Below the pieces are notes generated by a model. The model was not told the origin of the DNA and did not search any database. It was given only the letters and a program-made list of their open reading frames with translations. The position numbers and the translations under genes were made by a program. From contig MCFE01000246.1 in NCBI GenBank assembly GCA_002104905.1, forward strand, positions 51,142 to 115,141: DNA of 64,000 bases, written 5' to 3'. Positions 1-10,070 of the stretch are shown piece after piece (within the stretch, counting starts at the first letter, position 1; each line of letters starts with the position of its first letter). This stretch comes from Basidiobolus meristosporus CBS 931.73. Taxonomy: Eukaryota > Basidiobolomycota > Basidiobolomycetes > Basidiobolales > Basidiobolaceae.

Positions 1-66
1 TAAATGTTGAGTGCATTAAGACTGTTGGAATGCCATTCTGTTCTTGTCAAAAGACTACACAAGCAC

Positions 67-265
67 TGTTAAGTTTTGTACTTAACTTGGCAGTAAAATC
101 AGCAAAACAATGTTACAATCCTGTCATAAGATTGTTTGGAGGCTCAATAACTCCAAGCTACCAGTATTACAATGGACTCATTGCAGGATCCTAATGGTGG
201 GTCTAGATTGTATCCACAAGTGGGGCCAAAATATTTTGCATAGGGGTACCAATTGGTCTTCAGTA
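67..265. repeat. Unclassified ~190-bp direct repeat, copy 1
   Basis: This stretch matches 5534-5722 in the same orientation, with shared blocks such as AGATTGT..GGAGG and CACTAATTCCAAGCT-like text and scattered substitutions. It lies between the window start and a fragment of the Tnp2-like transposase. It may be the end of the same DNA transposon or a separate short repeat. No coding role is visible. Confidence 0.55.
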
Positions 266-388
266 AAAGGATATTGTTGAAGAACAAATGAATTGCTCTC
301 AGGGGAAAGCTTTTGCTCCAACAGATTCCTACTATCTTAAGTACCACTGGCTATCAATTGATTTAATTTTCTGGCCAATGGCTTATAC
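266..388 (-). pseudogene. Fragment of Tnp2-like transposase gene
   Basis: The reverse complement reads ..GICWSKSFPL..HLFFNNI.., closely matching the internal segment of the transposase reading frame at about 3965-4085 on the plus strand. Only about 40 codons are present before the sequence turns into the 190-bp repeat. It is a relic of a second copy of the same DNA transposon, in opposite orientation. Confidence 0.65.
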
Positions 389-390
389 CT

Positions 391-2256
391 TCAGAGTAGC
401 CCTTGCTTCTTGGCTTTTAGTGATGCTTGCATCATGCTTGCAGCATTAATTGGCAAGAACTGCAGTTTTTTTTGCATGCCTCCCTGTCTCAGGCTTGGGT
501 AGACATTTTTCCCTTTACCTTTTCCTTTATCACTGCCAGGTCTTTCACTGCTACTTTGTCTGAGTGCTTCTTGTAAAGAACTACATTTTCTCCTGGATAA
601 ATTCTGCTCTGACACATCTGTTTTGGCCTGCTTGTCCCATGCTGGCACTCTTCTGGCAACCTGACGTTTCTTTTCAGCTTGTTTTGAGCTCTCAACTGTA
701 GTTGTGACAGGCTCCTCTAAAATCAGCTGGTTTTTATCACTGCCAGGTCCTTCACTGCTACTTTGACTGGGTGCTGCTTGAGTGGTACTATGCTTTTTCC
801 TTGATAAATGTTGTGCTGGTGCATCCATGTCTGCCTGCTTGTCCTTAATTGGCACTCTTCCAGCTGCCTAATGTCTCTTTGACTCTTGTCTGGAGCTTTT
901 GGCCCTGCTTGTAACAGGCTCTTGAGGAAGCCGCTGGTTTTTAGCCATGGCACCCTTGTTCTTCTGCCTTTGATAGTTTCTGCTATTTTTAAGATACTTT
1001 CTTGGCATACCAATGCTGGCCCAAAATCCATTTGCCCGTTTGAATCCAGGATAATGCTTATGGAACAAGTCAAGTGCATTCTGCTTGGCCTTGAGTTCCT
1101 GATGGTCCCATGGTGTGCTGGCCTTAAGGTGATGGTGTGCTAGACTTCTGATGGCCTCTTGTATATTAGCCCACTCTTCATTATTGCACTCAACAGCTTC
1201 ACAGATCTTCAATGTCTTTTGATTTTTAGGCTTTGGTATAAACACTACATTGTCTCTGTTCTATGCTGTGATAGGTTTTTCTGTGGGCTTTATCTTTGGG
1301 CGCTGTTGTTGTGCTTCAAAGACTGTACAGTGTACCTCTGCTGTTACATCAGGAGGAAGCTGCTGGCTTTTAGCCATGGCACCCTTGTTCTTCTGCCTTT
1401 GATAGTTTCTGCTATTTTTAAGATACTTTCTTGGCATACCAATGCTGGCCCAAAATCCATTTGCCTGTTTGAATCCAGGATAATGCTCATGGAACAAGTC
1501 AAGTGCATTCTGCTTGGCCTTGAGTTCCTGATGGTCCCATGGTGTGCTGGCCTTAAGGTGATGGTGTGCTTGACTTCTGATGGCCTCTTGTATATTAGCC
1601 CACTCTTCATTATTGCACTCAACAGCTTCACAGATCTTCAATGTCTTTTGATTTTTAGGCTTTGGTATAAACACCACATTGGCTCCCTTCCATGCTGTGA
1701 TAGGTTTTTCTGTGGGCTTTATCTTTGGGCACTGTTGTTGTGCTTCAAAGACTGTACAGTGTACCTCTGCTTTTACATCAGGAAGTGGCTCAATTCTTGG
1801 CTGTGGCATTGAGCTACTTGAGTTCCTTCTTTGCAGCAAAGATACTGCTTTCTCTACCTGGGATATTGATTGCTCTACACATATTATCCGCTCATCCTGT
1901 TTCTGGACTACTTCCTGATTTCTCTGGGCCATTGCATCTATCCTATCAGCCACTGCACCTAATTGCTTCATTAATGCTTTGGTATGAGCTGACAATATAC
2001 TTGCTAATATGGGTGGTGGTGATGTTATCATGGCCACTTGCTGATCTTCAACAGAGGGTACTGCATTTGCTACATTCTCATCTGGCTGAGCATGATGGTC
2101 AGCTTGTGGCTCCGCAGAGGTTCTGAATTGCATATTTGACTGAAAGCCTGAGGAGTCTGCATTATTACCTTCAATGGGCACACTGTCTGCAGGGCCTTTT
2201 TTGGATGTAGCCTTGCTTGTTGCACTGAATGTCAAAGCAAGCTGTTGTCCAACCAT
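391..2256 (-). pseudogene. Transposon accessory protein with internal tandem duplications, broken by two stops
   Basis: One reading frame runs through the whole interval, interrupted only by in-frame stops at 1261-1263 (where the duplicate copy has Trp) and 868-870. The N-terminal part is Ser/Gln-rich, followed by a likely coiled coil (LMKQLGAVADRIDAMAQ..VEQSISQVEKAV). Next comes a 143-codon unit present twice (429-bp period, e.g. 943 and 1372) and then a roughly 62-residue basic, Ser-rich unit also present twice. I do not recognise the family. It is divergently arranged with the Tnp2-like transposase at 2548, and such elements often carry a second gene, so an accessory role is inferred. The dead frame argues against present function. 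Confidence 0.5.
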
Positions 2257-2547
2257 TCTTCTGTTGCCATCAGTGGTGGGGTTTGGTTGAGAACCAGACT
2301 ACTTTGCTTTGTTTTTTGGTGGCATATATATGGAAGTGAGTCAAACCAAAGGGGAAATAGTGTTACATATATGTGTGTATGTGGTGCCACAACTTTATTT
2401 ATAATGCTTACTATGGCAGGTCATCATTGAATCTTACATTCATGTAGGTGCAATGTCTCAAATACAAGACTGTCTTAAGTTCACATGAGTATTGACCAAA
2501 AAGTGATATAATAGCGTTACATTGTTGAAGGTCAAACTGTTTGCCCC
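2257..2547. promoter_or_regulatory. Divergent intergenic interval of the DNA transposon
   Basis: This 291-bp gap separates two diverging transposon genes and would hold both promoters. It contains a TATATATGGAA-like stretch near 2325 and several ATATGTG-type runs. No specific site can be assigned. Confidence 0.3.
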
Positions 2548-5396
2548 ATGGACAAGACTACTTTGACTCAACACCGTAAGAGAAGAGAAAAAAGACCATG
2601 TGACTTTTGTGGCAAGCCTCTCAGCCATGAAGCATGCAGACATCATAGGAAGTATTACAAGAATCACCGCCAGTGTTTTGCCACCCAAGTCATATTTGAC
2701 CATTCATTAATCACTACTGTACCAACATTATCTTGCCGGCCAGTTGCTATTTTTACATTGGCACCTGGCTGTCTTTGTCACCTTGCGCAAACTGAGTCAG
2801 GTGAGTTTGTGACACATTTAGGCTCACCTCAGCCTTCTGGATATGGCACGCAGAGTGATAGCTCTGACAAAGAAGGTTCACTAATGGATTTTGAGCATAT
2901 CTCCCCTAGCAACAGTGCCATGTATGAGCCTGGTCAAATCTCTATATGCAATGAGACAACACCTGCTGAGACAAATGCCAAGGATACTTTATGGAGCCAA
3001 GTGAGTCCAGTAATCCATCTACTGGTGAATGATGTGATGTTGTGGCTAGAGAAGTGGCGCGTTTCCACTAATATCAGTAATGGGGGCTTTGCGGATTTAT
3101 TGCTACTTCTTGCCAAAATCATACCAGGATGCAACTTACCATGTACATGGTACAAGTGGACAACTGTCATGTGGCTGGCAACATATGATCCAGAGACTGT
3201 CCTGATTCTGGCATGTGTTAACAGTTGCATGGCATTCACATCCAAAAATGCTACTATTTCAACATGTACAAATTGTTAGGAATCCACCACCATTGAGGGA
3301 AAACATTGTTCACACTCCGGATATATTCCAGTCATACCCCATCTGAGGAAGCTGATGCAGTCTAACAAATATTGCAAAGCTATACAGTACCGCACTCAGT
3401 ATCAATCAAGCACAAACATATCCAATATATTTGATGGCAAACATTACAAACAGCTAAGAAGCAAGGGCTACTTTGAAGGTATGTATGACCATGCCTTTGC
3501 TTTAGCACTTGATGGATTCTCATTAAGCAAGTACTCTACCAGCAAATCCTGATGGCCACTGATTCTCATCAATCTGAATCTGCCGCCCATCTTACGGTAT
3601 CAGCGCAATAATCTGATGGTAGTCTCACTGGTATCTGCGCCTAAATCACCGTCCAATCTGGATAGCTACCTGTATCCATTGCTGAATGAATTTTGTATGC
3701 TTTCCAGTGGGATAACGGTAAATGGCTGTCATGTAAAAGTGCATATTATTATCTGCATTGGAGATACCCCAGCCATCAGCAAGATAGCAGGTTTTTCCAG
3801 GCACAATGGACAGTATTGCTGTCAAATGTGTGAGATCCAGGGGATTTACTCCATAACTCACACACATTATTATTACCCAAGCACCAGCACTAAAAACATC
3901 ATCTTTCCACAGAGAGAACATACAGAAGTAAGCATGCAATTGCAGCAAAGTTGGCAAGCTATAAGCCATTGGCTGGAATATGGAATCAATTGGAAACCAG
4001 AGATACTTAAGATAGAGGGTATCTGTTGGAGCAAAAGCTTTCCACTGGGAGTAATGCATTTGCTTTTCAACAATATCCCTATACTAATGACCAAGTTGTA
4101 CATGGGGCATTTCAAGCTAAATGAGCCCTTTGAGATACCGGAGAAATTTGAAAAAATTGGCAAGATATTACAGAGTATCCGCTACCCTAAGTACTTCTCA
4201 CTGGCTCCAATTAATATTCATATGCATATGCAACAATACAAATGCAAAGACTGGATGAACTGGATATGTGTTTATTCAAGTGGTGTTCTGAAGCCATTCC
4301 TACCAAGAGTACATTGGAAGCATTGGGAGTCATATGTGGACATTGTAGGAATATTTATCCAGAAGCAGATAACCAATGCCAACTTGACACATCTACAGCT
4401 GTTGTGTGAGGAGTTTGTGATGGGATTTGAGCAGCTATACTACAAACATAAAGCTGAACGTGTAGATCTCTGCCGCTACTGTATCCATTCTCTACTCCAT
4501 CTTGCATGGTGTGTGGGGAATATTGGGCCTTGCTTCATCTTTTGGGAGTTTCCTATGGAGCGGATGTGTGGGGAGATAGGAAGACAAGTCAAGTTGCAGG
4601 TACTACCATATCCCAATCTCATCAAGAATATTACCTTCAAGTCCGTCATGGATGTGATGAGTTGGCACATGGAGGACAGCCAGAATGAGTTGGAAAATAC
4701 TGAGGACAAATGTGCACATGGAGACACCTATGCCTATGGCATTAAGAAGCTAAGTAGCCCCAATGTGTGGGTAATCAGTTAAGTAATGCAAAGTTGGGTT
4801 GGGTGTAACAAGCAACTAATTTTTATCAGGAAAACTCCACCAAGATATGCCGGATTTCTTGTGGTCACAAGCCAACTTCTACACCATTCAATACAGAACT
4901 CACACAAACAAAAGCCAGAGCGCACCTATAAGGGGGACTAGAATCCAGCAGGGAGAAGGAATATATTGGCTAAATACCAAGAAGTTCTTTGCCAATATTC
5001 AGGAGGTATTCATGGCGGAAGTGGCAACAACCAAGCATATGTTTGCAAGATGTATATGCTACCAGCAGTACAACGTATATGGCAACTTTGCAAGTATCAC
5101 ACTAAAAAGCCGTAAAGTTGAGGTGATAGAAGTGTGTCAATTGTGGCAGGTGTGCATGCTTGTAGAGGTTAGTAAGCAGGAGGCCATAGTTTTTTTTGAT
5201 TCAAACTATATGTGGAATACCCAAGGTAGTAGTGGGCAAACATATAAAGAAAGGTGATTCTACAGTGGAATATATGAATTGCACAAGGGGAGGTAGAAAA
5301 GGGAAATACCATTTGGTAAATTGGTACGGTAGCATTATACATAACCAGCAGCAGGCCGTCATACTGCCAAAAAAAGCCATCAGAGTCTTGCTGTGA
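2548..5396 (+). pseudogene. Tnp2-like (CACTA/En-Spm type) transposase, degenerate
   Basis: A single frame from 2548 to 4782 is broken by stops at 3277-3279 and 3550-3552; the C-terminal part continues in another frame from 4847. The N-terminus has a Cys/His cluster (CDFCGKPL..C..HHRKYY). The central part carries features of the Tnp2 transposase family: DGxHYKxL..ALALDGFS near 3440-3515, then WPLILINLNLPP..R with YLYPLLNEF, and GDTPAISKIAGFSRHNGQYC with paired Cys. The end carries the HSLLH..GPCFIFWEFPMERMCG block near 4480-4570 typical of the adjoining domain. Family membership is by motif recognition. With two nonsense codons and a frame change it cannot make an intact transposase. Neighbouring copia insertions have further split the element. 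Confidence 0.7.
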
Positions 5397-5533
5397 GGCC
5401 ATCAAAATACCATCAAGTTTCTGCCGTATAAGGCAATTGGAAGTCCTGGCCTACTGGATCCACTTAAAATAGTAATACAGCGCTGAAAGACTGCAACAAT
5501 AACATGTGAATATTGTCACAGCACCAATCAAAA

Positions 5534-5722
5534 ATTGTCAAGTTTTATCCCTTTATTTGGCTGTAAAATTTGCAAAACACTGTCATGATCTTGTTATAAG
5601 ATTGTCAGGAGGGTCACTAATTCCAAGCTGCTGTTACTATGACCGTCTCTGAATGGGATCTTGATGGATGATTGGATTGGATCCACCTGTGGGACCAAAT
5701 TATTTTTCATAGGGTATGAAAT
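5534..5722. repeat. Unclassified ~190-bp direct repeat, copy 2
   Basis: Second copy of the repeat at 67-265, same orientation. It is joined on its right to the truncated end of a minus-strand copia element at about 5731. Confidence 0.55.
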
Positions 5723-5730
5723 TAACTGAA

Positions 5731-7721
5731 AGCCAGTTTCTTGGCATATGCTGTACACCCAAATATTCTTAGATGTTTTGCACTTGGTCTGTATCCATAC
5801 CATGCTTCAAATGGAGTAGAATCACAAAGTATTTGGTTATAACTCCTATTTTTGAGGTATATAGCAGTGGCATCAGATTCTGCCCAAAAATCATAAGATA
5901 ATTTTGATCATGGATCATAGATCTTGCCATATCAATTATTGATCTGCTTGCACATTCTGCCACTTAATTTTGCTGTGGGGAGTATGGTACAGTAGTGTCT
6001 TACTTTATCCCATGAACTTTGCTGAAGTGGATGAAGAGTTTTGAGGTATATTTTCCACCGTTGTCAGAGCATATTTTCTTGATTTTTTTATCAGTTTCTC
6101 TCTCCACCATGGCTTTAAGCTCCCTGAGCTTAGACAGAGCTTCTTCCTTTCTCTCCATGAAGTAAACCCATGTGTATCTTTTATCATCATCAATATAAGT
6201 GATCAAATACTTCATTCCACCTAAGAATAAATCTTACCTAGGTCCACACAGATCTTGGTGAATTAGATCCAGCTTTTTTGTAATTTTGACTAACCCAGAG
6301 CTCTTGAACAGTTGTCCTGCTTGTTTCCCATATATGCAGGCTTCACTGTGCTCCAAATTGGCTGGGGGATCAACTTTTACTCCAGAAATTAGCTGATCTT
6401 TGACCATTTTGAGCATATAATCAAAATTGATGTGCCCAAATCTCCTGTGCCAAAGCATTGGTGTTTCTTCATTTAAATTACTTAGATTGGCTTCCAGATA
6501 TGATGGAATATAAGTCAACTTGTCTAGACTCTGATCTCTGATATCCAAAGCAATATGGGCACCATTTCAACTGGTGATCCTTCATTTAGAATTGTCAAAG
6601 TTCAACTGAGTCCTTTTGCAGTGGCCTTGCTTACAGAGAGTAGGGTCTTGGCTATTTCTGGTACATAGGGTGCTTCTTTAAAGGTCAGTTTATGGCTTCC
6701 TTCACTGCTTCTAAGGTTTACTTGGATAGTTCCTTCTCCCACTGCATCAAGTGTTCTATTGTCACCCATGAAGACCTTCTTAAATGGAATTTCTTGATAT
6801 TAGGTAAAAAGTTTCTATTGGTGTGTAAAGTGTTGGGATGCTCTGAAGTCAATATATCATATCTGAGAATCATTGTTTGTGGTCATATTAAGTGCAGATA
6901 GGAATAGTCTATCTTCTGTTGTTGCAGCATTTCCATATTTTGGCTTCCTTTGCTGAGTATCTTTTTTTTTGAAGCACCGGTCTGAAGTGTAACCTTTCCT
7001 TTTGCAGTAGTTGCAAAACAAGTTGCTGTTACCTTTAAAGGGTCATGAGTACCATCTTTGTTGGTTGTCAATGCTTATTAAAGCATTTTCCTCTTCCTTC
7101 TTATTGGCACCAGATTTTCTTAATTCTTCATCCATGAGCCTTCTATGTATGTAGTTTAAGGTCATATATTCAGTTCTTAACTCTAGGGCTGATACAAAAC
7201 CCTGAAGCTTGTTTGGCAGGCTATTCAGCATGATAACTTTCACATCCTCATTAGTAGTTGGTACACCAACAGATTGCATCTCATCCACCAGCAAGGTTAT
7301 TCTGTTAATTAGGTTTTTCTTTTCTTCTCCTGACAGCATCTTTGTAGTATAGAGTTTTGGTCTCAGATACATTTTCTTGGCAGCTGAACATAACTGGTAG
7401 GTGTCTTCTAATGCCTTCCAGGCAGTCTTTATCATTTTTGCTCTTGAGCATTGAATTAGCAGCTTGTCTTTAACATTGAGGCAAATGCAGTTAAAGGCAC
7501 TTTGTTCTTTCTTATGGTACTTTAAGGCTTCCTCTCCCACGTTTTTAGGAGGGGATTCTTCTCCCATGACAGTATCCCAAAAGCCTCTTTCTTGTATCAG
7601 CTTCTTCATCTTCACCTTCTACACTAGGGAGTTAGATACATCCAACTTTTCAGCAGAGGGGAAAATTCCAGTAATAGCAGTGATAGGCATTACAGAGAGT
7701 GACAGCTCAGTGCTCATAACC
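5731..7721 (-). pseudogene. Ty1/copia gag-protease-integrase relic, 3' half missing
   Basis: Read on the minus strand from the LTR at 7722-8068, this is the 5' half of a copia polyprotein. Gag starts next to the primer site, with sequence ITGIFPSAEKLD. A zinc knuckle lies near 6990-7020, where the last His is replaced by Tyr, and GAG-pre-integrase and integrase core follow. The part carrying the protease Asp-Ser-Gly-Ala motif is lost or scrambled near 6830-6860. Several frame breaks are present, including the same one-base loss after the integrase QNY residues seen in the full-length copy at about 11062. Homology stops at about 5731, so reverse transcriptase, RNase H and the second LTR are absent. 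The flanks on both sides resemble the Tnp2-type element, indicating that copia inserted into it. Confidence 0.8.
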
Positions 7722-8068
7722 TGTTGCAAGAGTCTTGGAGATATTGGAGTTGATTGGCAGGACAAGCAGATGATGTGGTTTTCACTAAATGATTTATTGT
7801 ATCTAAAAGTGGTATTTATACTTTTACATGGTCTTGGCATAAAACCACGTAAGATAGATCCAGACAGGTCCCAAGAGCATGTGTGCAAAGTTTGGGGATG
7901 TTTGGACAACTTTGAGAATTTCATGATCTGGGTACCCAGTATTTTGGTGAAAATATCCTAAGTAAATCCTGACAAGGAGTTTGGTGAGTATTCTCTAGTA
8001 TCTGAAGGTAAGGATCTAAGTGATCAAGTTAGGTGCATATTTAGGTTGAATTCCAAGGCTTTACAACA
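7722..8068 (-). repeat. Copia 5' LTR (minus orientation)
   Basis: A 347-bp sequence beginning TGTTG and ending CAACA, homologous in reverse complement to the 349-bp LTRs at 8888 and 13222. The primer-binding site lies just inside it (reverse complement GCTCATAACC at 7712-7721). Confidence 0.85.
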
Positions 8069-8204
8069 AATTCTACCATGGAATACATGAGTGGTACCAA
8101 GGGAAGTGGAAATATGAAAAACCATTGGGTAAAATTAGTACAGTAGCATTGTGCAGGACTAGATATAAATCATCATACAGCCATAATGATGCTAAAAGTG
8201 AGCA
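8069..8204 (+). pseudogene. Fragment of the Tnp2-type element 3' region
   Basis: This segment aligns by eye with 5253-5396 (shared ..TGGAATA.ATGA.., ..GTACAGTAGCATT..). It is the continuation of a DNA-transposon copy on the far side of the minus-strand copia insertion. Confidence 0.55.
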
Positions 8205-8882
8205 AATTTTATAAATGCACTCATTCACTTACCTGACTTAGTTACCTAGACCATTACCCACAAATCTTAGTAGAACCTGACTTAATTCCTACTTGTGATT
8301 TACTTACAATATTTTTACCAGAATATCAGATACCTAGTGCATGGAACTTCTCAGAGCTGTCCAAGCATCCCTAAGCTCTGTGCAAATGTTCTTGGAATCT
8401 TGCTTAGCATGATCTGTGCTTGTCTTGTCATGACCCGGTAAAAGTATAACAACTACTTTTATGCCAAACAAATCATTGAGTGAAGCCCTTAAATCTGCTT
8501 ATTCTCCCATTCACTACCAATGTATCCTGGCTCTTACAGTAGAGAATGTGCCTCAAGCTGTCACTTTCTGGAATGTTCACCTAGCTATTACTAGACCTTC
8601 TCCTTCAGCTGAAAGCCTAATACTACAAACTACAAAGTTTGGAAGGTGTGGATGACAATGCTGCTTCAGGATCAAGGCCTTTGAGATACTGTTGTAGGAG
8701 AAGAATGCCCTCCTAACAGTGTAAGAGAAGAAGCCTTGAAGTACCACAAGAAAAAGTACCTTTAACTGCATTTGCCTTGATTTTGAAGACAAATTGCTAA
8801 CTAAACATTAAAGAGTAGAAATAGCAAAGAATGCCTGGAAGGCATTAGAGGACACCTACAGGTTATATTTGGCCGCTACAAA
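8205..8882 (+). pseudogene. Old copia relic: LTR plus start of gag
   Basis: About 8205-8539 is a highly diverged LTR of the same copia family. About 8540-8882 resembles the start of gag (VWKVWMTMLL-like, then GEECPPN..) with many stops. The relic is interrupted at 8883 by the full-length copia and resumes at 13576. Confidence 0.7.
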
Positions 8883-8887
8883 GATTT

Positions 8888-9236
8888 TGTTGTAAAAACT
8901 CGTATTTCCACCTAAATATTCACCTAACTTAGTCACTTAGATCATCACCTTCAAATCCTAGAGAATACTGACCAAATTCATTGTTGGGATTTACTTAGAA
9001 TATTTTCACCAAAATACCAGGTACCCAGAACATAAAAATTCTCAAAGTTGTCCAAACAGCCCCAAACTTTGCACACATGTTCTTGGGACCTTCCTTAACC
9101 TATTCCAAGTGTTTGTAATGCCAAGACCAGGTAAAAGTATAAATACTACTTTGACATTCAATAAATCATTAAGTGAAAAACACATAATCTACTTGTTCTC
9201 CAAATCACTTCCAATATCTCCAAGACTCTTACAACA
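8888..9236 (+). repeat. Copia 5' LTR
   Basis: 349 bp, TGTTG..CAACA. It contains a TATAAATA box at 9138-9145 and AATAAA at 9160-9165, placing the transcription start and poly(A) signal close together as in other copia LTRs. Seven mismatches to the 3' LTR were counted by eye. Confidence 0.95.
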
Positions 9237-9248
9237 GGTTATGAGCCC
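9237..9248 (+). promoter_or_regulatory. Primer-binding site complementary to initiator tRNA-Met anticodon arm
   Basis: The 12 bases GGTTATGAGCCC lie directly after the LTR. They are the exact reverse complement of GGGCTCATAACC, the anticodon stem-loop of eukaryotic initiator tRNA-Met. Drosophila copia and yeast Ty5 are known to prime from this internal tRNA region rather than the 3' end. The gag start codon ATG (9241-9243) is part of this site. Confidence 0.85.
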
Positions 9249-10070
9249 CGAGCTGTCATTCTCTGCAATGTCTACTACTGCTATTACTGGAATTTTTCCC
9301 TCTGCTGAAAAGTTGGATGGATCTAACTACCAAGTGTGGAAGGTGAAGATGAAGATGCTGCTACAAGAAAGAGGCCTTTGGGATATTGTCATGGGAGAAG
9401 AATGCCCTCCTAAAAACGTGGGAGAGGAAGCCTTAAAGTACCAGAAGAAAGAACAAAGTGCCTTTAACTGCATTTGCCTTAATGTCAAGGACAAATTGCT
9501 AATTCAATGCTCAAGAGCAAAAATGGCAAAAAATGCCTGGAAAGCATTGGAAGACACCTACCAGTCATGTTCAGCTGCCAAGAAAATGTATCTGAGAAGA
9601 AAATTCTTTACTACAAAGATGCTGCCAGGAGAAGAAATGAAAAATCTAATTAACAGAATTACCCTGCTGGTAGATGAGATGGAATCTGAGGGCGTACCAA
9701 CTACTGATGAGGATGTGATAGTTACCATCCTGAATAGCCTGACAGACGAGTTTCAGGGCCTTGTATCTGCCCTAGAGTCCAGAACTGAAGATTTGACCTT
9801 AAATTAAGTATATGGAAGGCTCCTGGATGAAGAATTAAGAAAATCAAGCGCCAATAAGAAGGAAGAAGAAAATGCTTTAATAAGCAATGATAACCAACAA
9901 AGGAGGTACCAAGACCCTACAAAGGCAACAGCAACCTATCTTGCAACTACTGCAAAAGGAAAGGACACACATCAGACCGGTGTTTCAAAAAGAAAGATTA
10001 TCAGCAAAAGAAGCCTGAAAATGGAAATGCTGCAACAACTGAAGATAGACTATTCATATCTGCACTAAAT
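9241..10070 (+). pseudogene. Copia gag with nucleocapsid zinc knuckle (frame broken)
   Basis: Gag begins at the ATG inside the primer-binding site and runs open to a TAA at 9805-9807, where the related copy at 7043-7615 has a Tyr codon. It carries the UBN2/gag-polypeptide pattern (SNYQVWKVKMKMLL.., ALEDTY near residues 95-105, ILNSLTDEFQGLV). After a one-base loss near 9911 the frame becomes that of pol, and the nucleocapsid knuckle C-x2-C-x4-H-x4-C is seen at 9942-9983 (CNYCKRKGHTSDRC). Without the two lesions gag would be continuous with pol as one polyprotein, the usual copia arrangement. Confidence 0.85.

Noticed and set aside
1159-1812. 217-codon plus-strand frame with internal repeat
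   Set aside because: Its repeat is just the antisense image of the duplicated accessory protein; composition is unlike a protein with a fold.
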